Positions 1-7,555 of a stretch of DNA of 17,989 nt are shown piece by piece. Numbering within the stretch: position 1 is the first letter of the stretch; every line of letters starts with the position of its first letter. The notes below the pieces were generated by a model. It worked only from the letters and a program-made list of their open reading frames with translations. It had not been told where the DNA came from and ran no database searches. The stretch covers positions 1 to 17,989 of the forward strand of contig CAYZZX010000034.1 of assembly GCA_964483085.1 (NCBI GenBank). Reading direction: 5' to 3'. The position numbers and the translations under genes were made by a program. Source of the stretch: JALHFZ01 sp964483085 (GTDB lineage: Bacteria > Synergistota > Synergistia > Synergistales > Aminobacteriaceae).

Positions 1-1215
1 AACCCCGAGCTGCGGCGAATCGCCAAGGACCTTTCCGTGAGCGGCTTTTCCTCCCTGCGGAAGGACGATCTCATCGTGGCCATCCTCAGGGCCCAGGCGG
101 AGGAGCTGAACTACCGCTTCGGCGGAGGCACCCTCGAGATCCTTCCCGAGGGGTACGGCTTCCTTCGTCCGAAGGGGCTTCTTCCCAGCGATCACGACGT
201 CTACGTCTCCGCCTCCCAGATACGCCGCTTCGGCCTCCGGAACGGCGATGTCATATGGGGTCTCGTTCGTCCCCCCCGGGATTCAGAACACTACGAGGCG
301 CTGCTGCGGGTTGAGATGGTGAACTTCTCTGACCCTGAAAGCGCCAGGCGCAGACCTCATTTCAGCGCCATGACTCCGATTTTCCCCGACGAAATGCTGA
401 CCCTCGAGACGGACCCGAAAGAGATCTCCACCCGGCTCGTCGACCTCTTCTCTCCCATCGGCAAGGGGCAACGAGCCCTCCTCGTCTCACCTCCCAAGGC
501 AGGAAAGACTACTTTACTGAAGAAAATAGCCAATGCCGTGGCAGTCAACTACCCCGACATTATTCTCATGGTGCTGCTTATCGACGAGCGCCCCGAGGAA
601 GTGACGGATATGGCCCGTTCTGTGGACGGCGAGATCATCGCGTCCACCTTCGACCGGCCTGCAGATGAACATCTGCGGGTGGCGAATCTCGCCCTCGAGA
701 AGGCAAAACGTCTCGTGGAGGTGGGGAAGGACGTCGTCCTTCTTCTTGACTCCATCACCCGGCTTGCCAGGGCATCGAACCTCGTGGTTCCCCCTTCGGG
801 GCGGACCCTCTCCGGCGGCATGGACCCGGCAGCCCTCTACTTTCCCAAGCGCTTTTTCGGAGCCGCACGGAATATAGAGGAGGGGGGCAGCCTCACCATC
901 ATCGGAACGGCCCTCGTGGACACGGGGAGCAGAATGGACGAGGTCATCTACGAGGAGTTCAAGGGCACGGGAAACATGGAGCTTCATCTTTCCAGAAAAC
1001 TTTCTGAACAGCGGATCTTCCCCGCCATGGATATTACTAAATCAGGAACGAGGCGGGAAGAGCTTCTTCTGAGTGAAGACGATCTGAGCCGCGTCTGGCT
1101 TCTTCGCAGGCGCATTATGAATGTGGATGAATCAGGAGCGCTGAATCTTATCATCGACAAACTGAAACAGTCGCCGACCAACAAAGATTTTCTGCTCACC
1201 ATCAAGAAATCGTGA
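1..1215 (+). CDS. rho: Transcription termination factor Rho (5' end outside window)
   Basis: Hexameric RNA-dependent ATPase that loads on untranslated RNA and releases RNA polymerase. The reading frame is open from base 1 (first residues NPELRRIAKDLS, matching the Rho N-terminal helical domain), so the gene begins upstream and the GTG at 37 is an internal valine, not the start. Visible in order: the rest of the N-terminal domain; the RNA-binding cold-shock-like domain (GGGTLEILPEGYGFLR, then DVYVSASQIRRF); the Walker A loop PPKAGKT at 490-510; LLIDERPEEVTDM; Walker B VVLLLDS at 733-753; and the Q- and R-loop region ending in GTGNMELHLSRKL. All key ATPase motifs are intact. It ends in TGA. The next gene starts 49 nt downstream with no hairpin terminator visible between, so readthrough is likely. 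Identification is very secure. Confidence 0.97.
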   Translation, partial: NPELRRIAKDLSVSGFSSLRKDDLIVAILRAQAEELNYRFGGGTLEILPEGYGFLRPKGLLPSDHDVYVSASQIRRFGLRNGDVIWGLVRPPRDSEHYEALLRVEMVNFSDPESARRRPHFSAMTPIFPDEMLTLETDPKEISTRLVDLFSPIGKGQRALLVSPPKAGKTTLLKKIANAVAVNYPDIILMVLLIDERPEEVTDMARSVDGEIIASTFDRPADEHLRVANLALEKAKRLVEVGKDVVLLLDSITRLARASNLVVPPSGRTLSGGMDPAALYFPKRFFGAARNIEEGGSLTIIGTALVDTGSRMDEVIYEEFKGTGNMELHLSRKLSEQRIFPAMDITKSGTRREELLLSEDDLSRVWLLRRRIMNVDESGALNLIIDKLKQSPTNKDFLLTIKKS

Positions 1216-1264
1216 GGTGGGACGAGCGGACAAGGCGACTGCGAAAGGGCAGGGAATGTAAACG

Positions 1265-3199
1265 ATGAAAAAATGGGGATCTTCTTCAATCAACGGGGCG
1301 CAGTCTGAAGTGAATACTGGAGGAACTAACAAAGATTCTCCTCGCAGAAAAAAAACTTCTTCAGGCAAGGGTAAGGATGTCAAAGGGTTTCTTGCGGTCA
1401 TAGTGCTGATGCTGGTCTCCGCCGGGCTTCTTGCCGTCGGGGCCACAAACCGGAACGCCGGAGTCGCCTGGGGCAGTCTGCCCGACGGGGGCGGTCCGGA
1501 GGAGTTCGTTCTACCCTCTTCAGGTTTCATCGTGGTGGATATGTCCAGCGTCTATCTTACCGATGAGGGAGAGGAGATAGATCTGGAGACACTTCAGCCC
1601 TCAGAATTCACTCTGTCGGCAGAAAGCCCGGCGGATGTTCTGACATCCCGCTCGGTGGGAGATATAGAAGAGAGAATAGCTCTCCTTTCCGTTTCCGAGG
1701 AGGAGTCATCGTGGAAATTTCCCGACCGCGTGGTGCTGAGCGCAGGGTCGGACGGCATCTCGGGCACGTCATTTTCCAATGCGGGGATCTCCCGTCTCTC
1801 CGGTTTCCGCCTTCAGCTTCCCGACCACCTCTCCGTTGAAGGCGATTCCATCGGAAACTCTGTGAATTATTTCGCCGGTACGGGCACTTCCCGCCTGAGC
1901 GGATTTCGTATCGCCCTTCCGAGAGCTCTTCCCGTGGAGGGCAGCTCTCTTGAATCTCTAACTCCTCTGACAGCTTTGGCAGGACAGTCCCGCCTTGACA
2001 GCTTCAAGTCTCCGGAACCCAATTCCGGAAGCGGAAAAGCTGAAAAAGTACAGACTCCTCCCGCGCAACTGGTTGGCAAGATGGCGACCGATTACGATTC
2101 GGTGGTCCTGAGCGTGGCAGAAGACGGCAAGACGCTCATCACCGAGGATGATCCTGAAAGCTCCAATGAAGAGCAGGAAGTCATTCTCACCGAAGTGAAG
2201 CCCCTCTGGAAGGAGTATGTCGTGAAGGCCGGAGAGACCATGTCGACTATCGCCGTGGCCAACGGCATTTCGGTTGATAATATCGTTAAGGCCAATGGTT
2301 TGAAGAACCCGAATCGTCTGGCGGAAAAACAGATCCTCCTCATACCGAATAATTCCGATGCTGTGGACGCGACCCTTGAGGCGGTTTTGATGAGAAAAGC
2401 CAGGATAGTGGCCGCCCAGGAGAAGGTAAGCCCGGTGAAAGTGACGGCTTACGTCATTGCCGCCGGAGACAGCCTCTGGTCCGTGGCAAACTCCCAGAAC
2501 CTGGAGATCGATACTCTGTACGGCTGCAACGACCTGAAGAATCCCGATCTGCTCCGCCCGGGGGTCACTCTGCGTATTCCCGATCAGGACGGAGTGTTTT
2601 ACAAGGTCGCAAAAGGAGACACCCTGGATAAGATCGCGAAGAGCTACGGCATTCCCGCCGAAAGGATCCGCAAGGGGAATGCACCCGAGGCGACGGAGAC
2701 TTTGATTGCGGGAAAAGAAATTTTCCTGCCGGGAGCGCGGCCCGAGGCTTCCGATAATTCCTCCGGCGGAAGAGGGTCCTCGAGAAACAGCTCCGCTCCT
2801 GCAAAGAGCTATACCCGAAGCTACCGATGGCCGGTAGTCGGAAAGATCAACAGCCCCTTCGGTTGGCGGCGCCATCCTGTGACAAGAAGAAGAGATTTCC
2901 ATACGGGCGTGGACATCAAATCCCCCCGCGGACGGTCCATCAAGGCGTCGAAGGCCGGCCGGGTGGAGTATTCCGGGTGGATGGGCGGATACGGCAGAGT
3001 TGTTGTCATCCGGCACGGAGATGGATATTCCACCCTCTACGCTCACTGCAACTCCGTTGCGGTGCGGAAGGGGCAGTCCATCTCTCAGGGGCAGACCATC
3101 GCCACCGTGGGGACGAGCGGCAGAACCACCGGGCCGCATCTCCACTTTGAGATCCGTAAGGGAAAGAGCCCCGTAAATCCGCTGAAGCTCTTAAGATAA
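1265..3199 (+). CDS. Membrane-anchored LysM-M23 peptidoglycan endopeptidase
   Basis: Predicted cell-wall hydrolase of 644 aa. A short basic cytoplasmic N-terminus is followed by one membrane segment (about residues 40-60). Residues about 153-247 carry a 33-residue repeat (separate entry). Three LysM peptidoglycan-binding domains follow (about 317-363, 394-441 and 445-491), then a Ser/Gly-rich linker and an M23 metallopeptidase domain from about 521. The metal site looks complete: H546 and D550 in HTGVD, H594 in YAHC, H625 and H627 in HLHFE. It is therefore probably an active endopeptidase acting in the periplasm, unlike NlpD- or EnvC-type activators with degenerate sites. The ATG at 1265 follows an AGGGAA ribosome site. 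It lies 49 nt after rho and is followed by a terminator. The enzyme class is secure; the N-terminal third (residues 60-315) resembles nothing I recognise. Confidence 0.93.
   Translation: MKKWGSSSINGAQSEVNTGGTNKDSPRRKKTSSGKGKDVKGFLAVIVLMLVSAGLLAVGATNRNAGVAWGSLPDGGGPEEFVLPSSGFIVVDMSSVYLTDEGEEIDLETLQPSEFTLSAESPADVLTSRSVGDIEERIALLSVSEEESSWKFPDRVVLSAGSDGISGTSFSNAGISRLSGFRLQLPDHLSVEGDSIGNSVNYFAGTGTSRLSGFRIALPRALPVEGSSLESLTPLTALAGQSRLDSFKSPEPNSGSGKAEKVQTPPAQLVGKMATDYDSVVLSVAEDGKTLITEDDPESSNEEQEVILTEVKPLWKEYVVKAGETMSTIAVANGISVDNIVKANGLKNPNRLAEKQILLIPNNSDAVDATLEAVLMRKARIVAAQEKVSPVKVTAYVIAAGDSLWSVANSQNLEIDTLYGCNDLKNPDLLRPGVTLRIPDQDGVFYKVAKGDTLDKIAKSYGIPAERIRKGNAPEATETLIAGKEIFLPGARPEASDNSSGGRGSSRNSSAPAKSYTRSYRWPVVGKINSPFGWRRHPVTRRRDFHTGVDIKSPRGRSIKASKAGRVEYSGWMGGYGRVVVIRHGDGYSTLYAHCNSVAVRKGQSISQGQTIATVGTSGRTTGPHLHFEIRKGKSPVNPLKLLR
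1721..2005 (+). repeat. 33-residue tandem repeat within the LysM-M23 protein
   Basis: Two full copies of exactly 33 codons lie at 1790-1888 and 1889-1987. Both begin SRLSGFR and carry a central LP...L.VEG.S. A third, truncated copy starts at 1988 (SRLDSF). A degenerate 23-residue copy starts at 1721 (PD...GxS..F...G), in the same 99-nt register. The identical SRLSGFR motif is encoded by different codons in the two full copies at six of seven positions, so the repeat is old and the similarity is kept at protein level. It lies between the membrane segment and the first LysM domain, so it should face the periplasm. Function unknown. Confidence 0.8.
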
Positions 3200-3240
3200 G
3201 CAATAGTATCCATGACGGCCCTTGAAAATTCCGCTATTCT

Positions 3241-3272
3241 GGACCGGGGAATTCCCTGGTCCATGTTTTTTT
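3241..3272 (+). terminator. Rho-independent terminator upstream of pyrG
   Basis: The 5' arm GGACCGGGG pairs with the 3' arm CCCTGGTCC across an AATT loop: nine base pairs, one of them G-U. ATG and then seven T residues (3266-3272) follow. It lies 42 nt after the stop of the LysM-M23 gene and 43 nt before the pyrG start. The simplest reading is that it ends the rho-hydrolase transcript. Because no convincing promoter is visible between it and pyrG, it could instead act as a leader attenuator for pyrG. Confidence 0.85.
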
Positions 3273-3315
3273 GATGAACCGGCCGTACTTTATTTTCCTC
3301 TGGAGGGCATAGAAA

Positions 3316-4938
3316 ATGACGAAGTATGTTTTTGTCACCGGCGGGGTTGTTTCATCCCTGGGAAAAGGCATTACCGCTGCATCGCTGGGCGTTTTGTTGA
3401 AAAAACGGGGATTCCGGGTCTCCATCATCAAACTTGACCCTTATCTCAACGTGGACGCGGGAACTATGAACCCCTTTCAGCACGGCGAGGTCTTCGTGAC
3501 CGACGACGGAGCGGAGACGGACCTCGACCTCGGCCACTATGAGCGTTTTATCGATGAATCTCTGAGCTCTGCCAATAACGTGACCACTGGGAAAATCTAT
3601 TCTACTGTCATCTGCAAGGAGCGCCGCGGAGACTATCTCGGAGGAACGGTGCAGGTGATCCCCCATATTACGAACGAAATCCAGGAGCGGATCCTCCGGG
3701 TCGGAGAAAATAGGGATGTAGTCATCGCCGAGATCGGCGGCACGGTGGGGGACATTGAGGGGCAGCCCTTTTTCGAAGCTATCCGCCAGATGTCTACGCG
3801 GGTAGGCAGAGAGAATGTCGCCTACTGCCACGTAACCCTTGTTCCCTGGCTCGAGGCCGCCCGGGAACTCAAGACAAAACCCACCCAGCACAGCGTTCAG
3901 GAGCTGCGCCGGATCGGCATCCTTCCCCAAATTCTCGTCTGTCGCTCTCATTATAGAATCGAGGACGGAATGAGGGATAAGATGGCTCTTTTCTGCAACG
4001 TCTCCCCCGATGCCGTGATAGAGGCCCTTGACGAGCCCACTATCTATAAGGTTCCCCTGAGTCTCTACGAGCAGAAATTCGACACCCTCGTTTTGAAGGC
4101 CCTCTCCCTTGAATCCCCCCGGGAGCCGGACCTTGCGGACTGGCAGAGGGTCGTCGATCGCTTTTGTTCTCCTTCCGGCGAGGTGGAGATCGCCCTGGTG
4201 GGGAAATATGTTAATCACAAGGATGCGTACCTCAGCGTCACGGAAGCCCTCTACCACGCGGGAATCTTCCACGACACGAGAGTGAAAATACGGGCAGTTG
4301 AATCTGAGGATATTGAGAAAGAAGGAGCAGAAGCCGTTCTCTCCGGAGTGCAGGGAATTCTCGTTCCCGGAGGTTTCGGGTCCCGAGGAATCGAGGGGAA
4401 AATAGCCGCCGCCCGGTACGCCCGGGAGAAAAAGATTCCCTATTTCGGCCTCTGTCTCGGTATGCAGGTCGCGGTGGTGGAGTTTGCCCGCCACGTCTGC
4501 GGACTTCCCGGAGCAAACAGCTCCGAGATCGACCCCGGATGCACCAGCCCTGTGATACACTTAATGGAAGATCAGGCCCATATTAGCGACAAGGGCGGAA
4601 CCATGCGGCTGGGGGCATACCCCTGCGACCTTGTTTCCGGAACGAAGGCCGCCGCGGCCTACGGAGAAGAACAGGTGAGGGAGCGGCACCGCCACCGATA
4701 TGAATTAAACAACGACTATCTGAAACGCCTGGAAGAAAAGGGGATGACCATCGCGGGGGTCTACCGGGAGAAAAACCTGGCTGAGATCGTGGAGCTGCCC
4801 GACCACCCCTGGTTCATGGGAGTTCAATTCCACCCTGAGTTTAAGTCACGCCCGGTGAAACCCCACCCCCTATTCTGCGGGTTTATTGGAGCGGCAGTGA
4901 AAATGAGTGAAGCGAACGCGAGGAGGGAAAACGGATGA
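3316..4938 (+). CDS. pyrG: CTP synthase (glutamine-hydrolysing)
   Basis: Converts UTP to CTP using ATP and glutamine, the last step of pyrimidine nucleotide synthesis; cytoplasmic tetramer. The 540-aa length matches the family. The N-terminal amidoligase domain has the P-loop GGVVSSLGKG (residues 9-18) and the following KLDPYLNVDAGTM segment. The C-terminal class I glutamine amidotransferase domain has the oxyanion segment PGGFGSRG, nucleophile C380 in GLCLGMQ, and H506 and E508 in HPEF, so the triad is complete. The ATG at 3316 has a GGAGGG ribosome site about 8 nt upstream. The stop overlaps the next start as ATGA (4935-4938), coupling it to the envelope genes downstream. CTP also feeds LPS sugar activation (CMP-Kdo) and lipid synthesis, which fits the neighbours, although that link is inference. 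Confidence 0.98.
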   Translation: MTKYVFVTGGVVSSLGKGITAASLGVLLKKRGFRVSIIKLDPYLNVDAGTMNPFQHGEVFVTDDGAETDLDLGHYERFIDESLSSANNVTTGKIYSTVICKERRGDYLGGTVQVIPHITNEIQERILRVGENRDVVIAEIGGTVGDIEGQPFFEAIRQMSTRVGRENVAYCHVTLVPWLEAARELKTKPTQHSVQELRRIGILPQILVCRSHYRIEDGMRDKMALFCNVSPDAVIEALDEPTIYKVPLSLYEQKFDTLVLKALSLESPREPDLADWQRVVDRFCSPSGEVEIALVGKYVNHKDAYLSVTEALYHAGIFHDTRVKIRAVESEDIEKEGAEAVLSGVQGILVPGGFGSRGIEGKIAAARYAREKKIPYFGLCLGMQVAVVEFARHVCGLPGANSSEIDPGCTSPVIHLMEDQAHISDKGGTMRLGAYPCDLVSGTKAAAAYGEEQVRERHRHRYELNNDYLKRLEEKGMTIAGVYREKNLAEIVELPDHPWFMGVQFHPEFKSRPVKPHPLFCGFIGAAVKMSEANARRENG

Positions 4939-5960
4939 AAAAAATAATCTTCGGAATTCTGGTCGGGGTGCTTCTTTGTGCAGTTCACGGAGCGCCCGCT
5001 CTGGCAGCGGAGGAGTCGTCCATCTACATCATGGGAAATGTTGAACGTCTTCTCTACGGAGCAGAGCGCACTGGAGGGCTCATCGAGCGTCTGAACAACA
5101 TCGAAAAGGATATGTTCGGCCGGGAACTTCCGGGAAGCATCGCTGAACGGCAGAATGCCCTTTTGAACTTCATCGAAAAGGGAACCCCGGAACAGCCTTC
5201 CGTTTTGTTCAAGCTGGCCATCGCCGAGTGGGCGGTGGGGCAGAGGACGGATACCCTCACCCCTGCAGTAAGAAGGGTGGAGTCCCTTGAAGTGCAGCTT
5301 GAGGGGACACCCCAGGTTGACCGCCCGGTGGCTATGCGCCTTGAGCGGGTTCTGAACCTGCTCCTTTCGGACACTGTGACAATGCAGGATGTGGAAGTGC
5401 CGGCCGGAACGGTCATCAAGGGAACTCTTTCCCGTACCCTGTCGCCGAAGACCGCGAAGGTGGGCGATCCCGTGGATATGGTTCTCGCCTCAGATCTCGT
5501 AATAGATACGAATTTAATTGCGCCCAAGGGAAGCCGCATTCTTGCCGGAGTCACCGAGGTGACGAAGCCCCGGAGCTTTGGCAGAGCCGCCGAAGTTAAG
5601 ATCGCCGTGGAGAGGCTCTTCCCCCTCGGACCTGAGGAGATCCCTCTCACGGTGGGAGACAAGGCGAAAGAGGCTACCCAGGCAGAGTCGGCCCAGATGG
5701 CCGCAGCCGGAACGAGCTTCCTTGGCGCCATTCTTCTCGGCCCCGTGGGGCTCGCAGGAGGGTTCCTCATTCGAGGTGACTTGAAGGAACTTCCCGAGGG
5801 AACAGTCGTTTTCTCCGAGACCGCCGAGATGACGCGAGTCTCTGCCTATCCGGTTCCGGCAGGGCTGCAGGGGATGCTGAAGCAGGAAACGCCCCCGGCG
5901 GGTGCTTCCGTTGAGGAGTCTGCTCCCCCCGCCAAAGAAGAAGAAACAAATATAAAATAG
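4935..5960 (+). CDS. Secreted protein of unknown function with N-terminal 20-residue repeat
   Basis: 341 aa, not recognised as a named family. A signal peptide is clear (basic start, hydrophobic core to about residue 20, likely cleavage at ALA near residue 24, no lipobox). Residues 35-74 are two in-register copies of a helical 20-residue unit (separate entry). Residues about 154-235 look like an all-beta module beginning VPAGTVIKG, then TLS..TAKVGDPV, APKGSRILAGVTEV and a charged strand; this style occurs in many secreted bacterial proteins, but I cannot assign a Pfam name. A hydrophobic Gly/Ala-rich stretch at about 255-281 may be a membrane hairpin, and the C-terminus is Pro/Glu-rich. The start overlaps the pyrG stop (ATGA) and has a strong AGGAGGG site 7 nt upstream. 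Position before lptC-lptD suggests an envelope role, which is inference only. Confidence 0.85.
   Translation: MKKIIFGILVGVLLCAVHGAPALAAEESSIYIMGNVERLLYGAERTGGLIERLNNIEKDMFGRELPGSIAERQNALLNFIEKGTPEQPSVLFKLAIAEWAVGQRTDTLTPAVRRVESLEVQLEGTPQVDRPVAMRLERVLNLLLSDTVTMQDVEVPAGTVIKGTLSRTLSPKTAKVGDPVDMVLASDLVIDTNLIAPKGSRILAGVTEVTKPRSFGRAAEVKIAVERLFPLGPEEIPLTVGDKAKEATQAESAQMAAAGTSFLGAILLGPVGLAGGFLIRGDLKELPEGTVVFSETAEMTRVSAYPVPAGLQGMLKQETPPAGASVEESAPPAKEEETNIK
5037..5156 (+). repeat. Tandem 20-residue E-x-x-x-[FY]-G helical repeat
   Basis: Two adjacent 20-codon units in the secreted protein starting at 4935. Each begins N-[VI]-E-[RK], has an aromatic-Gly pair at positions 7-8 (YG, FG), G at 13 and ER at 17-18, and ends in N. 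Eight of 20 positions are identical and most of the others are conservative. This resembles the ER(L)E...[FY]G repeat style seen in some secreted proteins of other phyla, recalled without a search. A surface-binding or oligomerising helical pair is possible. Confidence 0.65.
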
Positions 5961-5973
5961 GGAGGTCTCTTTC

Positions 5974-6429
5974 ATGAAACTGTTCAAAAGTATGAAAAAG
6001 AACGTCGTTGCTCTAGTTTTATGCCTTTCTATCATAGCGGGAGGGACCGCATGGGCCATAGACCTCGGAAATATCCTCGGAGATCTCGCCGGCGTGATCG
6101 GCGGAGGTTTTCTTGTCTCTACGATCGCCAAGCCGGCGAATGATTTCATCAACACAATCACCCTCAATAAGGGGGCGAAGGTGGAGGGGCATACAAAGGT
6201 CGTTCCCATCGTCTCCATCGGTTCCGGCACCCGCATAGGCGCAGCCCAGGTGGCGGGGCCGAAGGGCACATCCATTGAGAGCACGAAGGCCGTTGCTCAG
6301 ATCGAAGCCACCTTCATGGACCGCCTTCGGGTGGAGATTCTCGTCCCCATCGACTCTGAAAACCCGATCCAGCGTTTTCGCAGAGTCCAGGGCGTAGGGG
6401 TTTCGGCGATCATTGACTTCAAGCTGTAG
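5974..6429 (+). CDS. Small secreted protein of unknown function
   Basis: 151 aa, not recognised. An N-terminal signal peptide is evident (KKN, hydrophobic core VVALVLCLSIIAGG, likely cleavage after AWA at residue 28), giving a mature protein of about 123 aa. A Gly-rich hydrophobic stretch lies at about 33-50, followed by an alternating region rich in Gly, Val and Ile (VEGHTKVVPIVSIGSGTRIG) that suggests beta structure. There are no cysteines after the signal and no catalytic motif. The first ATG is preferred over the ATG six codons later because GGGAGG lies just upstream of it, over the preceding stop. It follows its upstream neighbour by 13 nt and precedes the next gene by about 30 nt, so it is almost certainly co-transcribed. 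Likely periplasmic or outer-membrane associated. Confidence 0.82.
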   Translation: MKLFKSMKKNVVALVLCLSIIAGGTAWAIDLGNILGDLAGVIGGGFLVSTIAKPANDFINTITLNKGAKVEGHTKVVPIVSIGSGTRIGAAQVAGPKGTSIESTKAVAQIEATFMDRLRVEILVPIDSENPIQRFRRVQGVGVSAIIDFKL

Positions 6430-6459
6430 CGTCCAGAGATTGTACGGAAAGTAGTGCCG

Positions 6460-7551
6460 ATGCTGAGGATGAAAAAACTCCTGTCAGGCTTTCTCCTCTG
6501 TCTTCTGTTCCCCCTTGCTGCCTGGGGGCAGGATCCCGTCACCCAGGCGACGGCCATCCTCGAACGGTGGACGTCCTTTCACTGGGGCCGGGACTGCCTC
6601 GTGTGGATCGTCCATTACCCTGAAGAGCTTGTCGACCCGTGGGTTGACGCCGAGGCGGCGCGCAGGGGAATGACGGAGGCTGAAAAGCAGGAGTACCGGG
6701 AGGATTTTATGAAGGAGCTGCGGATCAGGGATACGGAGGCCTTTCTTCTGACGGTCTATGCCTTCGGCCCTCGCCCGCTCTCCCTTGCTCCCTTTACAGG
6801 AACGATCTTTCTTCAAAGCACCGGAGGATCGAGGGTTTCTCCTCTGAGCTACGAGAAAAAATTCGATGCTCCCCTGACGGGAATCGTCCAGGGGCTGGTC
6901 TTCTTTCCGAAGCAGAGTGAGAAAGATTTTTCCCTGGTGGTGAAGGGGCTCGGAGTGCAGACCGAACAACTCTTTTCCTTCGGTTCTCTGCGAGATGAAA
7001 CCCCCGTTGCGGAGATCTCCCCTCCGGAGCCAGTGCAGGAGGTCGTAGTGGTGGAGTTGCCTCCGGCGCCGAAAAAAGAGCCGCCCAAGGCGAAGAAGCC
7101 ACCGCCCGTGAAGGCTCCTCCGCCTCCGGAGCCTCCGGTAGTGGCATCACCTCCTGAGCTGATGGATTTCAAACCGGAACCCTCTGCTGATACAAAACCC
7201 TTGAAGGAAGAGCCTTCTGTAGAGAAGGAGAGCGACAAAAAGGGAGTCCTTTTTATCAGCAAGGAGAAGACCGTGGAGAAGTTCGTCCGCTTCTGGATCG
7301 ACGGAAAGTATGACGGGATGTACGATCTGCTCTCCTCCTCCAGCCGGAAAGGGCTGACCGAAAAGCAGTTCATCAGTGAGATCGCTGCCACGAAGCTCCG
7401 CTCGTCTCTGAGGGACGGCTACAAGGTCAAATGGCTCGAGGACGGAAAGGTGCAGATCATAACAGCCCAGAAGATGTTGCTCTTCCGCACTCTGAGAAGC
7501 AAGGTGATTCTGCTTGAAAAAGAAGATAAACTTTGGAAAGTGACGTGGTAA
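6460..7551 (+). CDS. Secreted protein with Pro/Lys-rich linker and small C-terminal alpha-beta domain
   Basis: About 363 aa, no named family recognised. Three starts are possible: GTG 6454, ATG 6460 and ATG 6469. I chose 6460 because GGAAAG at 6446-6451 sits 8 nt upstream; 6454 is too close to it and 6469 has no separate site. A signal peptide ends near AWG (residue 23). An N-terminal domain of about 160 residues follows, then a Pro/Lys/Glu-rich segment (about 188-261) resembling the periplasm-spanning linkers of TonB-like proteins, then a compact C-terminal domain (about 265-363, VEKFVRFWIDGKYDGMYDLL ending LWKVTW). The C-terminal part has the look of an NTF2/SnoaL- or DUF4878-like fold; this is a guess from pattern. 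It lies 4 nt before the lptC-like gene. A role in envelope assembly is inferred from position and architecture. Confidence 0.8.
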   Translation: MLRMKKLLSGFLLCLLFPLAAWGQDPVTQATAILERWTSFHWGRDCLVWIVHYPEELVDPWVDAEAARRGMTEAEKQEYREDFMKELRIRDTEAFLLTVYAFGPRPLSLAPFTGTIFLQSTGGSRVSPLSYEKKFDAPLTGIVQGLVFFPKQSEKDFSLVVKGLGVQTEQLFSFGSLRDETPVAEISPPEPVQEVVVVELPPAPKKEPPKAKKPPPVKAPPPPEPPVVASPPELMDFKPEPSADTKPLKEEPSVEKESDKKGVLFISKEKTVEKFVRFWIDGKYDGMYDLLSSSSRKGLTEKQFISEIAATKLRSSLRDGYKVKWLEDGKVQIITAQKMLLFRTLRSKVILLEKEDKLWKVTW

Positions 7552-7555
7552 AATC

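Noticed and set aside
1958..3145. Long minus-strand open frame (395 codons) opposite the LysM-M23 gene
   Set aside because: The plus strand encodes recognisable LysM and M23 domains. The minus frame has no motif or ribosome site and reflects GC-rich codon use.
3212..3249. Possible pyrG promoter (ATGACG, 17 nt, TATTCT) with a start in a G run
   Set aside because: Only four of six matches at each box, and transcription from there would remove the 5' arm of the hairpin at 3241. The start lacks the GGGC needed for the known CTP-sensing mechanism.
3352..4560. Long minus-strand open frame (402 codons) opposite pyrG
   Set aside because: pyrG is unmistakable on the plus strand; the antisense frame shows no domain and is a codon-bias shadow.
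4983..4985. Possible lipoprotein cysteine in the signal peptide of the 341-aa protein
   Set aside because: The cysteine at residue 15 is preceded by V-L-L rather than a small residue at -1, and a normal ALA cleavage site follows.
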